Source: Methanosarcinales archaeon
Lineage (GTDB): Archaea; Halobacteriota; Syntropharchaeia; Alkanophagales; Methanospirareceae
DNA length: 7,667 nt
Direction: 5' to 3'
NCBI GenBank assembly: GCA_025464345.1
Contig: JAODGP010000016.1
Coordinates: 431 to 8,097, forward strand
Shown here: positions 1-6,501 of the stretch, one piece after another
Numbering within the stretch: position 1 is the first letter of the stretch
How the letters are laid out: each line of letters begins with the position of its first letter
Made by a program: the position numbers and the translations under genes
The notes under the pieces: model-generated
Database searches by the model: none
Told to the model about the DNA's origin: nothing
What the model saw: the letters and a program-made list of their open reading frames with translations, nothing else

Positions 1-201
1 TTGCAGTGAGCAGAATCAGGAAGAAAAGATGAAGGACGTTTCTTTTATCAAATCATTCCAGTCAACCCTTCCTCTCTTTACTATCACACTCGCATCCTCC
101 ACATCTCATTCTCTTTACTGAATTCCTTTTCGAGTTTTAGTTTCCACGGTGCTTTTCCATTATTACCCTTCCGTATAATGCCCCCTTCCTCTTAAGAATG
201 C

Positions 202-232
202 GTCCAGCAATATGTATCCTTCGTTGCTGGAC
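202..232. repeat. inverted repeat, 9-bp stem
   Basis: GTCCAGCAA at 202-210 is the exact reverse complement of TTGCTGGAC at 224-232, with a 13-nt loop. As RNA it would form a hairpin on either strand. Bases 226-230 of its right arm can instead pair with 256-260 in the neighbouring structure. Its role is unknown; it could be a terminator for an upstream gene or part of a structured leader. Confidence 0.6.
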
Positions 233-260
233 TCCTGAGCACACTGTCTGCTCAGCCAGC
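226..260. repeat. inverted repeat, 7-bp stem extended by 5 bp
   Basis: CTGAGCA at 235-241 pairs perfectly with TGCTCAG at 249-255 across a 7-nt loop. GCTGG at 226-230 can pair with CCAGC at 256-260, leaving a 4-nt bulge (231-234), for 12 bp in total. The outer stem uses bases that also form the right arm of the hairpin at 202-232, so the two full structures exclude each other. No U-run follows on either strand, so a simple intrinsic terminator is not supported. Confidence 0.55.
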
Positions 261-353
261 TCTTGCCCATTCTCTAATTCGAGGTTCATTTCGCTTCCCT
301 ACATCTCAGCGGTATAAACAGTTTTAAGGTATAATTTTAATAGTGAAAATAAA

Positions 354-365
354 TTATTATAAAAA
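354..365 (+). promoter_or_regulatory. putative archaeal TATA box for the signalling operon
   Basis: TTATTATAAAAA lies about 55-65 nt upstream of the ATG at 421, preceded by a purine/A-rich GTGAAAAT that could act as a BRE. Archaeal initiation normally falls about 25 nt downstream of the TATA centre, which predicts a start near 384-388 and a leader of about 35 nt. A second AT-rich stretch at 329-340 is a weaker alternative. Assigned by composition and spacing only. Confidence 0.45.
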
Positions 366-367
366 TG

Positions 368-379
368 GGCACCGGTGCC
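368..379. promoter_or_regulatory. perfect 12-bp palindrome, candidate operator
   Basis: GGCACCGGTGCC is perfectly self-complementary and stands out as GC-rich in AT-rich surroundings. It sits directly after the putative TATA box and before the predicted transcription start, where a bound dimer would block RNA polymerase. The first gene of the operon encodes a winged-helix protein, so autoregulation through this site is an inference. A 12-bp perfect palindrome can also occur by chance. Confidence 0.4.
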
Positions 380-420
380 GTAGCGGTATTAATAAATCTT
401 TGTGACTCTGTATCAGATAG

Positions 421-1902
421 ATGAAGAAGATGAAGGCAGAAGAAGAGATATACTCCAGAATAATTGATGCCATACAGGACATCGGTGGTATAGGCGCGAC
501 CATAGAGGAGATCTCAAAGACTGTGCCCCTTGGACGGCACACCCTCTCCAAATACCTCAATCACCTGCGTGCCGATGGACGCATCTCTTACAAGCAAATA
601 GGGCGTGCGAAGGTATGGTTCGTGAGTAAATCGCCCCTGCAGCACATATTCTCCCTGCGCGAAGAGGAGAAGACATACACCGAGAAGATCTTCTCACGCA
701 TCCTCTCTGATATGCCCGAAGGCGTCCTTATCCTCGACTTCGATTTCAACATCCTCTTCATGAACCGGTATCTGACCGCACTTTATGGCGATTGCATCGG
801 GCAGAAATATCAGCTCGCTTTCTTCGGACAGCACGCACGTACAGACCACCACACTAAAATAGCAGAGATCATAGCTGGCAATGCCGAGGAGGTGGAGACC
901 CTTGAGGAAGATAAAGCGGGTAGAATCCTTAACATCAAAGCGAGGCGCGTGGAGAATCCCGACGGCTCTTTCTCCATCATCGCTATTATCCGTGACATCA
1001 CGGAAAAAGTGAGGTATGAGAAGCGAATAAAAAACCTCTCTGAACTCCATCGCATGCTCGGAGAAACCGTTAACAGGTCTTATACGATCAACCAGCTCTG
1101 CTCCACGATACTGAAAAACCTGCGCGATGTCATCACTTTCGACTTCGGTGATATCCTGATCTACGACCACTTTAACAATACGCTCTCATGTTATGCCCGA
1201 ATAGGTTATCCAGCTGATGAAGAGAGCAGTGACACCGCTGAATGGAAGAGAAGAATAGCCACTGAATCAATCACCCACAGGAAAGCATTGTTTCTACAGT
1301 TCTCACGGAATCACAGGGTCAAAGGCATGGGTAAGAACGACCCTCTCACGCTGCCCGCATCTCTCTTAGCACGTGAGTACAATCTTCAGCAGTGCTATGT
1401 GATTCCATTGAAGACACGGGGTGAGCTCCATGGCGCGCTCATCATCCTCACTCGCTTCGGAAACTCTATCTCTGACGATGACCGTGACCTGCTCGCTGGT
1501 GTATCCGAGACGATTGCTGGCGGTATCGCCAAAATCAAAGCAGAAGAGGAGTGGAAACTCAAAGCCGATGCCATCAGAATCTCCACTCAGCCCATCTTTA
1601 TGGCTAACATGGAGGGGAAACAGACATATGTGAATCCAGCATTCCTGAAATTGTGGGGCTATGACGATGAAAGCGAGGTTTTGGGACACCACTGCCATGA
1701 TTTCTGGAAGGATAAAACCAAAGCTGAAGATGCACTGACCGAGGTACGTGAAAAGGGCACCTGGGAAGGGGCTATGGTCGCACTCCGAAAAGACGGCTCG
1801 GTATTCAATGCACGATTAGCCGCTTCCCTCATAATAGGTAAAAAAGGACCGCTTCAACTCATCGCCGTCGTCACACCGGAAAACCAGAGGATAAATTGTT
1901 GA
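421..1902 (+). CDS. HTH-PAS-GAF-PAS sensory transcriptional regulator
   Basis: The 493-residue protein is probably cytoplasmic, with no TM segment. An N-terminal winged-helix domain (about residues 8-70) has a recognition-helix region near TVPLGRHTLSKYLNHLRADG and a basic wing at QIGRAKVWF. A first PAS follows (about 91-195, closing with RDITEKV), then a GAF-like domain (about 205-372), then a second PAS (about 375-485). There is no HisKA/HATPase and no receiver domain; the protein ends just after the second PAS. It is therefore best read as a ligand-sensing DNA-binding regulator rather than a kinase. The ATG at 421 directly follows an in-frame TAG; Met4 (430) is an alternative start and neither has a clear SD. 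It is the first gene of a three-gene operon, immediately followed by a receiver gene. Ligands and cofactors cannot be read from the sequence. Confidence 0.85.
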   Translation: MKKMKAEEEIYSRIIDAIQDIGGIGATIEEISKTVPLGRHTLSKYLNHLRADGRISYKQIGRAKVWFVSKSPLQHIFSLREEEKTYTEKIFSRILSDMPEGVLILDFDFNILFMNRYLTALYGDCIGQKYQLAFFGQHARTDHHTKIAEIIAGNAEEVETLEEDKAGRILNIKARRVENPDGSFSIIAIIRDITEKVRYEKRIKNLSELHRMLGETVNRSYTINQLCSTILKNLRDVITFDFGDILIYDHFNNTLSCYARIGYPADEESSDTAEWKRRIATESITHRKALFLQFSRNHRVKGMGKNDPLTLPASLLAREYNLQQCYVIPLKTRGELHGALIILTRFGNSISDDDRDLLAGVSETIAGGIAKIKAEEEWKLKADAIRISTQPIFMANMEGKQTYVNPAFLKLWGYDDESEVLGHHCHDFWKDKTKAEDALTEVREKGTWEGAMVALRKDGSVFNARLAASLIIGKKGPLQLIAVVTPENQRINC

Positions 1903-2292
1903 ATGATGAGCGAGAGAAAGACCGTCATGATTGTGGATGACGAACCCGATGTTCTGCTTTCAGTCGCACAGATACTCGATGCCAACAATTACAAAACAAT
2001 CAAAGCCAAAGATGGGCATGAGTGCCTGGACAAATTACAGGAAGAAATACCCGATGTCATCCTGCTTGATATAATGATGCCCGGCTTGACTGCTAAGGAA
2101 GTACTGGGCGAGATAGAGAAGGACAGCAGATTGGGAGATACAAAAATCATATTCCTGACCGCGGTCAATTTGCAGGAAGCGGAGGAGGAGGAGCTGCTCG
2201 CATTTAATCAGGTTGTGGGCTTCATCGAGAAGCCGTTTACCGTGCGAGAACTGCTCGATTCCATCGAAGAGGCGATGAAGAGAACCGTGTAA
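1903..2292 (+). CDS. stand-alone response regulator receiver (CheY-like)
   Basis: This 129-residue protein is a single REC domain with no output domain. The full set of phosphorylation residues is present: acidic pair Asp12/Asp13 (in IVDDEPD), phosphoacceptor Asp56 (in LLDIMMPG), Thr86 (in FLTA) and Lys110 (in IEKPF). It should accept phosphate from a histidine kinase, most plausibly the one encoded 4 nt downstream. Its ATG abuts the TGA of the preceding gene (TGAATGATGA), so translation is probably coupled; a second ATG follows at 1906. A GAGG at about 1887-1890 is a weak and rather distant SD. With no DNA-binding part, it must act by protein contact, as a phosphate sink or relay, or on a remote partner. 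Confidence 0.93.
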   Translation: MMSERKTVMIVDDEPDVLLSVAQILDANNYKTIKAKDGHECLDKLQEEIPDVILLDIMMPGLTAKEVLGEIEKDSRLGDTKIIFLTAVNLQEAEEEELLAFNQVVGFIEKPFTVRELLDSIEEAMKRTV

Positions 2293-2296
2293 ATCC

Positions 2297-3835
2297 GTGT
2301 CTCAAATAGAAGGGCATATGGGAATCGGATACCACTTCACCGGCATAGAACCTGAGAAGATGAAAGCTCTTATCCTCGTCATTGCTATATTAGCCTGCGT
2401 TCTCCTGGACGTTTATGTCACCTTCTTCCTGGGTAGAGAAGTCATGTACACCCATTTCTTCTATATCCCCATCATCATTGCGGGTGTATGGTATCACATG
2501 AGAGCTATTTACGTCGCAGTATTCCTCGGGGCTTTTCATCTCATCACAACTATCATCTCCACAGACTTTAGCTTCGGCATCGTTACTCTCAGCGCTCTGC
2601 AAAGAACATTTGTCTTCTTCGCCGTGGCTTATCTCGTCGGGTTCGTCAGCGGTGAACACGCCAAAGCTCTTTTGAACGAGGAAAAAAGGAGGGCGGAGGA
2701 GATAAGAAGGCGAATAAAAGCAGAGCGAGACAACCTGAACCTGATATTTGAAAGTATGGTTGATGGTGTGTATGTCGTCTCAGAGAACTATAAAGTGGAG
2801 TTTATGAATAAGGTCTTACGTGATGAGTTTGGGGACCAGGAGGGGAGCATTTGCTATAAAGCCTTTCATGACCGTGAGGAACCCTGCCCGCTGTGCAAAC
2901 TTTCGGAGGTGATGAATGGGCAGACTGTTAGATGGGAGTGGCACTCTCGCAGGCAGAACAAAACTTATGACCTCATTGAAACACCCCTGCGAAACGCTGA
3001 CGGCAGCATCTCTAAATTAACCATATTCAGAGACATCACCGAGCGAAAACGGGCAGAGGAGGAGATCCAAAAACTCAACCGTGAACTGGAGCTGAAAGTG
3101 GTGGATCTGGAGGAGGTGACAAGGATGAAGACCGTGTTCCTCTCCATAACGTCCCATGAGTTAAAAACCCCCCTAACCCCTATTAAAGCTCAATTACAGA
3201 TGCTTCAGGAAGGCTACATGGGGAAACTGACCGAGAGACAGAAGAATAGCATAGAAATAGCTCTCAGAAATTTAAATAGGCTTGATAATCTGATTGCTGA
3301 CATCCTGGACATATCAAGATTGGAAGCAGGGCGAATCCGGATGTTCTTCAAGCCCATGAATCTCAATGAGACAGTTAAAGAAGCGATAAAAATGCATGAC
3401 GCCCTCGCTAAGGAGAAGAACATAAAAATAACTGCTGAATTAGCTGACCTGCCTGTGATCATCGGCGATGCCGAAAGATTACAGCAGGCAATAGGCAATC
3501 TACTAAATAATGCAATTAAATTCTCAGAAAAATCCTCTGAAGTGCTCGTCGAAACCTTGCAGCTGGGTGAAAATGTTATGTTTCGTATAACTGATCATGG
3601 TATCGGGATTTCAAAATCCGATCAGGATAAATTGTTCTTACCATTCTCTCAAATTGACACCTCCATGGGGAGAGAGCATCAGGGGACAGGGCTGGGATTA
3701 GCCATCGCTAAGGGGATCATTCAGGCGCATAAGGGTAAGATATGGGTGGAAAGCGAGCTGGGAAAAGGTTCGACTTTCTGTTTCGTCATCCCGGTAAGGC
3801 AAAAAATAACGGAGAAAGATGTACCCTATCTCTGA
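2297..3835 (+). CDS. membrane-bound PAS sensor histidine kinase
   Basis: The 512-residue protein starts with four predicted TM segments (about residues 24-45, 53-66, 69-88, 93-117) and a charged helical linker (118-145). A PAS domain follows (about 147-252, ending in RDITERK) and carries Cys186, Cys197 and Cys200 in a CYKAF...PCPLC motif. Next come a coiled coil, HisKA with phosphoacceptor His287 (SHELKTPLTP), and HATPase_c with N box (about 401-408, NLLNNAIK), G1 (433-437, DHGIG), an F box (FLPFSQ) and G2 (463-468, GTGLGL). All catalytic boxes look intact, so it should autophosphorylate and pass phosphate to a receiver, probably the adjacent one. The GTG at 2297 lies 4 nt after the previous stop and has no SD; ATG at 2318 (residue 8) is the alternative. 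The TM domain probably senses a membrane or small-molecule signal, which is not identifiable. Confidence 0.93.
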   Translation: MSQIEGHMGIGYHFTGIEPEKMKALILVIAILACVLLDVYVTFFLGREVMYTHFFYIPIIIAGVWYHMRAIYVAVFLGAFHLITTIISTDFSFGIVTLSALQRTFVFFAVAYLVGFVSGEHAKALLNEEKRRAEEIRRRIKAERDNLNLIFESMVDGVYVVSENYKVEFMNKVLRDEFGDQEGSICYKAFHDREEPCPLCKLSEVMNGQTVRWEWHSRRQNKTYDLIETPLRNADGSISKLTIFRDITERKRAEEEIQKLNRELELKVVDLEEVTRMKTVFLSITSHELKTPLTPIKAQLQMLQEGYMGKLTERQKNSIEIALRNLNRLDNLIADILDISRLEAGRIRMFFKPMNLNETVKEAIKMHDALAKEKNIKITAELADLPVIIGDAERLQQAIGNLLNNAIKFSEKSSEVLVETLQLGENVMFRITDHGIGISKSDQDKLFLPFSQIDTSMGREHQGTGLGLAIAKGIIQAHKGKIWVESELGKGSTFCFVIPVRQKITEKDVPYL

Positions 3836-3878
3836 TCCCTCCATAGTCATTCCGAGAATAAATTGTGAAATTGACGTT

Positions 3879-3890
3879 GAAAATATTTTC
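3879..3890. terminator. AT-rich palindrome in the convergent gap
   Basis: GAAAATATTTTC is a perfect 12-bp palindrome between the + strand kinase gene and the minus-strand membrane-protein gene; its last base is the first base of the latter's stop codon on the + strand. It gives a short T-run on both strands, which could help termination of both convergent transcripts. The stem is weak and wholly A/T apart from its ends, so this is a tentative call. Confidence 0.25.
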
Positions 3891-4447
3891 TAATGGCTGG
3901 CTAAATTTGATCCTGTTGATACCTCAGGATACCCCATCTCAAGCTTCATCCGCGCCCATCTCTCATCAGAGATTCTGAACTTTTTCTCCTCCGGCAGGTC
4001 CATCACCTCTCCCATCTGCAACGCTACCAGCATCACGACAAGGAACCAACCGACTGCAATCCCGGGTTCTACCAGTATTCGCCCGGTCGTCAAAACTGCG
4101 CAGTTATTCATCACCGCTACTGCTCCACCGATAACGAAAGCCGATAAGAAACCCATTTTCGTCCATTGCATGGCATTCTTATAGAGAAGAAAAGGCACAG
4201 ATAGTATCAATGCAGCAGCAAGAACCTTAAAGGCAATGAACCCGGTTGCCCCCTGCATGAGAAATAGCAATCTCATCAGCGGATTGAATTCCGCTCCTAT
4301 GCCATACTCCTCCATCATGAGCACCGCAGTAAATGCATCCAGGAAGCCAAATGTCAATGTCCCTGCTACGAACAGTGCGATATGCATGCATCTCCAGCAC
4401 GGCAATGGCATTTCATCGTTACTTTCCCTTTGCATATAATAGCACAT
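3890..4447 (-). CDS. small four-TM membrane protein, DUF5658-like
   Basis: The 185-residue protein is hydrophobic, with segments at about 23-45, 57-88 (possibly two), 97-120 and 127-145 and a charged cytoplasmic-looking tail (150-185). The pattern LDAFTA...GAEFNPLMR...FK (Asp37, Glu53, Asn55, Pro56, Lys74) matches my recollection of DUF5658-type proteins: an Asp in the first helix, an E-x-N-P turn and a Lys in the next helix. The function of that family is not known. An N-terminal CWRC pair (Cys17, Cys20) lies just before the first helix, which is an unusual addition. Start choice is uncertain: ATG at 4447 is the longest, Met5 (4435) and Met13 (4411) are alternatives, and none has a clear SD. 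It is separated from dph6 by 114 bp and probably has its own promoter. Confidence 0.75.
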   Translation of the reverse strand: MCYYMQRESNDEMPLPCWRCMHIALFVAGTLTFGFLDAFTAVLMMEEYGIGAEFNPLMRLLFLMQGATGFIAFKVLAAALILSVPFLLYKNAMQWTKMGFLSAFVIGGAVAVMNNCAVLTTGRILVEPGIAVGWFLVVMLVALQMGEVMDLPEEKKFRISDERWARMKLEMGYPEVSTGSNLASH

Positions 4448-4480
4448 TCAAAAAATCGGCATTTAAAACCTCTTATCTTC

Positions 4481-4490
4481 TATAAAACCC
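4481..4490 (-). promoter_or_regulatory. putative TATA box for the DUF5658-like gene
   Basis: On the minus strand GGGTTTTATA lies about 35-40 nt upstream of the ATG at 4447, giving a predicted start near 4459 and a leader of about 12 nt. A second candidate, TTTTAAAT at about 4461-4468, would imply leaderless initiation at the internal ATG at 4435. The whole 4448-4561 spacer is AT-rich and also contains T-rich tracts on the minus strand that could terminate the dph6 transcript. Confidence 0.35.
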
Positions 4491-4561
4491 TATCAAAAGT
4501 ATTCAATAAATCTGGCTAATATTTGAAAATTAAATTCAGCTATAAGTAAATATAAGAGCAG

Positions 4562-5245
4562 TTATCGAAACCGGGATTCCAGTACCGCCTTCTCGATTAT
4601 AAATTGCCCGTTCTGCGTCCTGGCGTCCCATACCCTGCTACTCCTCACAATCCGAATCCGCTCATTAAACAGCGGGCAGTTGACCACGAGCGTTTCGAAC
4701 TCGCCACCTTCACCCGCGGTATCCACATAGCGTACGCTACCGAGCTCGTCAAGTGCTTCACGATTTATTTTCCTGCCAAGCCAGTCGCCCGTGAGTCCAT
4801 AAGCGGCAACTGCTGTTATCAGTATCTCGAAACCCGACTCGAGCATCTCATTCCAGAGTTCTCTGCTGTCTCTACCCCACAATGGCGCTAAACTGACCAG
4901 TCCGAGTTCTTCACATATCCCGTCTATCCGGTTCTTCTGGTACCTCGAGCCTATTGCCCCAGATACAGCGCCTTCCACACCGTAACTCGCCTGAGCTTCA
5001 CGCAAAGCCGCCTTGAGGTCCTCAAGTTCTTCCTCTTTGTTACCCGCAGAATGACGGAATATCAGCGGCAGCCGCATCGCACTCGCCTGCAGCCTGACGA
5101 GCTCTACGTTCGGTACATGATACATGTACGACTCAGGGTTATGCGATTTGATGGTGACAATAACGCTGATTTCATGCATTCTGCCAGCTATGTACATAGC
5201 ATACAGACTGTCCTTACCACCGGATACCAGCGCTGCCAGTTTCAT
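4562..5245 (-). CDS. dph6: diphthine--ammonia ligase (Dph6 family ATP pyrophosphatase)
   Basis: The protein of 227 residues is the usual length for archaeal members. It catalyses the ATP-dependent amidation of diphthine to diphthamide on the modified histidine of elongation factor 2. An N-terminal PP-loop motif SGGKDS (residues 8-13) is followed by family signatures GAIGSRYQKNR, LAPLWGRDS, GLTGDWLGRKI and the C-terminal GEGGEFETLV. The reading frame stays open upstream to an ATG at 5398, but that would add 51 residues lying wholly inside ccmB and unlike the family. The ATG at 5245 puts the P-loop at the normal distance from the start. This ATG overlaps the ccmB stop as ATGA, so translation is probably coupled; GAGG in the last ccmB codons is close but may serve as SD. 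Membership of the Dph6/MJ0570 family is secure; the reaction is inferred from the family. Confidence 0.92.
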   Translation of the reverse strand: MKLAALVSGGKDSLYAMYIAGRMHEISVIVTIKSHNPESYMYHVPNVELVRLQASAMRLPLIFRHSAGNKEEELEDLKAALREAQASYGVEGAVSGAIGSRYQKNRIDGICEELGLVSLAPLWGRDSRELWNEMLESGFEILITAVAAYGLTGDWLGRKINREALDELGSVRYVDTAGEGGEFETLVVNCPLFNERIRIVRSSRVWDARTQNGQFIIEKAVLESRFR

Positions 5246-5922
5246 TCCTCGAGCACAGACTTGAATGTGAGCGCCATTACCGCGGTAATCAGCAGTATAA
5301 ACGCCAGTAACAGCCGCAATTCCTGTATATCCCATATCGCATAACCCGCGAGTACCTTCTTCGTCGCCACCACCGCTGACAATAGTGCGGGAATGCATAC
5401 GGGAATGAGGAGGAAAGAGAGGAGTAAAGTCTTACCCTCTGAGAACATCACGAGCCCGGAGATAAAAGAACCGGCAAATGCGAGACAAACTGCACCGAGT
5501 ACACACACCAGTAACAATGGCAGTAATTGTGCCCCAACGGGCATGCTGAGGAAGATAACCCCCGAGGGTATCAGCACGCACTCAACGAATAGAAGCAGTG
5601 CAATACCATAAATGATTTTACCTGTGAGAATCGCTATTGGCGAACACGGCAGGGTCTTCAAACCACCGAGTGTGCCCATATCCGCCTCTCGCATGAAGGA
5701 CGTGGTGAATGTGAGTATGCTGGTGAAGAAGAGGATCAGCCATAACAATGCTGCTGCTACTTCAGGCGGTGGTGCACTCGCAATGCCGAATGCGAACTTA
5801 CAAATGAGTATGGAACCAAGCGAGAACATGAATATGGATATAAGCTCGTAAGAGCGTCTGAATTCTATCAGCAGATCCTTACTGGCAATGCCCACTGCCG
5901 CTCTCGTGAACTCTTGCGTCAT
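5242..5922 (-). CDS. ccmB: heme exporter permease CcmB (cytochrome c maturation)
   Basis: The 226-residue protein has six predicted TM segments (about residues 27-47, 56-76, 99-124, 130-157, 163-188, 203-220), matching the usual CcmB length and topology. The N-terminal ASKDLLIEFRRSYELISIF and the middle FMREADMGTLGGLKTLPCSP followed by LTGKIIYG match the CcmB pattern of KDL-E-R and E-GTL-GL-PxxxxxxxxGK. CcmB is the membrane part of the CcmAB ABC transporter, which works with CcmC/CcmE in heme delivery for c-type cytochromes. No ccmA, ccmC, ccmE or ccmF is in the window, so the partners must be elsewhere. The gene lies 50 nt after prefoldin alpha and overlaps dph6 by 4 nt. A GAGGAGGGG stretch (5959-5967) is 36 nt before the ATG, too far to be a normal SD. 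A more general ABC-2 type permease role is the alternative. Confidence 0.85.
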   Translation of the reverse strand: MTQEFTRAAVGIASKDLLIEFRRSYELISIFMFSLGSILICKFAFGIASAPPPEVAAALLWLILFFTSILTFTTSFMREADMGTLGGLKTLPCSPIAILTGKIIYGIALLLFVECVLIPSGVIFLSMPVGAQLLPLLLVCVLGAVCLAFAGSFISGLVMFSEGKTLLLSFLLIPVCIPALLSAVVATKKVLAGYAIWDIQELRLLLAFILLITAVMALTFKSVLEE

Positions 5923-5972
5923 CTCTAAGGTGACCGGTAATGAATGGCTTCTGTTTGACCCCTCCTCAACCC

Positions 5973-6443
5973 TTACCCTGGCGCACCGGACTTTGCTACC
6001 AGCTCCTGCAATCGCGCCTGTAATCGCTTCGCCTCCTGATCTATCCGCTGCAGTAATCCCGCTATTTGACGCTGCGAATCCTCCAGCTCCCTCTTCTTAG
6101 CCTCCAGGAACTCTATTGCGGAATCCGGATCCTTCTCCGCACTCACACCCCCGCCTATGCGTACTATTATCCTGTCTGTGTTGCTGAGTGTGACATAAAT
6201 AGATGTGCTGGCACCCACGGGTACTATCAGTTCGTCACCGGGTTTCATATTCTTAAGGTATTTTAGCGTCTCTACCGCCTTATCATGTTCAGCTATCGCC
6301 TGCTGAACCATAACCAGCTCCTGAGAGGTCGTCTCCGCCTGCGTCTGGTACTGCCGTAATTGCACAACTAAGGACTGTACCTCCGCTTCTCTCTCCCTTT
6401 CACCTACACTACCACTTACCTGCTCTTCCATTCTTATCACCAT
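5973..6443 (-). CDS. pfdA: prefoldin subunit alpha (GimC alpha)
   Basis: The 156-residue protein has the prefoldin alpha plan: an N-terminal coiled-coil helix (about 17-60), a central beta-hairpin region (about 65-98, with LKNMKPGDELIVPVGAS and NTDRIIVRIGGGVSAEK) and a C-terminal coiled-coil helix (about 106-152). Two alpha and four beta subunits form the jellyfish-shaped cytosolic chaperone that hands unfolded proteins to the thermosome; the beta gene is not in this window. The C-terminus ends in a short SGAPG tail. ATG at 6443 is the longest start; Met5 (6431) is nearly as likely, because the first four residues are not typical and there is no SD. A TATA box at about 6462-6471 suggests a leaderless or near-leaderless message. 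It appears to be the first gene of a minus-strand cluster with ccmB and dph6. Confidence 0.93.
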   Translation of the reverse strand: MVIRMEEQVSGSVGEREREAEVQSLVVQLRQYQTQAETTSQELVMVQQAIAEHDKAVETLKYLKNMKPGDELIVPVGASTSIYVTLSNTDRIIVRIGGGVSAEKDPDSAIEFLEAKKRELEDSQRQIAGLLQRIDQEAKRLQARLQELVAKSGAPG

Positions 6444-6460
6444 TTTTAAAACCTTTAACC

Positions 6461-6473
6461 TTTATATATTAAA
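6461..6473. promoter_or_regulatory. shared divergent TATA region
   Basis: TTTATATATTAAA lies between the divergent starts at 6443 (minus) and 6502 (plus). It is close to palindromic and reads as a TATA box in both directions. On the minus strand the distance predicts initiation at or near the prefoldin ATG, so that message may be leaderless. On the plus strand it predicts a start near 6490-6495, just before the ATG at 6502. Flanking A/G-rich bases could act as BREs. With only 58 nt between the genes, both promoters must overlap. Confidence 0.55.
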
Positions 6474-6501
6474 AGGGATTCAATCATCTTAGAGAGCAAA
6501 A

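Larger units (their letters stand above)
1..420. other. non-coding leader region upstream of the signalling operon
   Basis: No convincing gene is visible here: all reading frames are interrupted, and the only one open from the left edge ends in TGA at base 118 after about 39 low-complexity codons. The + strand is markedly pyrimidine-rich from about 60 to 300 and turns A/T-rich from about 310 to 365. The stretch holds two adjacent inverted repeats (202-260), a TATA-like box and a 12-bp palindrome, listed separately. The gene to the left is not visible, so part of this region may be its 3' untranslated end or terminator. Confidence 0.7.

Noticed and set aside
2..118. Reading frame open from the left edge on the + strand, possible 3' end of an upstream gene
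   Set aside because: About 39 Ser/Thr/Leu-rich codons with no recognisable motif in a pyrimidine-rich stretch; this looks like chance.
694..1170. 158-residue minus-strand frame inside the HTH-PAS-GAF-PAS gene
   Set aside because: Antisense shadow of the PAS/GAF coding sequence with no recognisable domain.
4604..5344. Long + strand frames opposite dph6 and the end of ccmB
   Set aside because: They are antisense shadows; the minus-strand proteins carry clear family motifs and these do not.
5246..5398. N-terminal extension of 51 residues on the dph6 reading frame
   Set aside because: It lies wholly inside ccmB, does not resemble the family, and the ATG at 5245 gives the normal distance to the SGGKDS loop together with an ATGA overlap.
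5959..5967. GAGGAGGGG on the minus strand as SD of ccmB
   Set aside because: It is 36 nt before the ATG, and no ATG, GTG or TTG lies at a proper distance in the ccmB frame between them.
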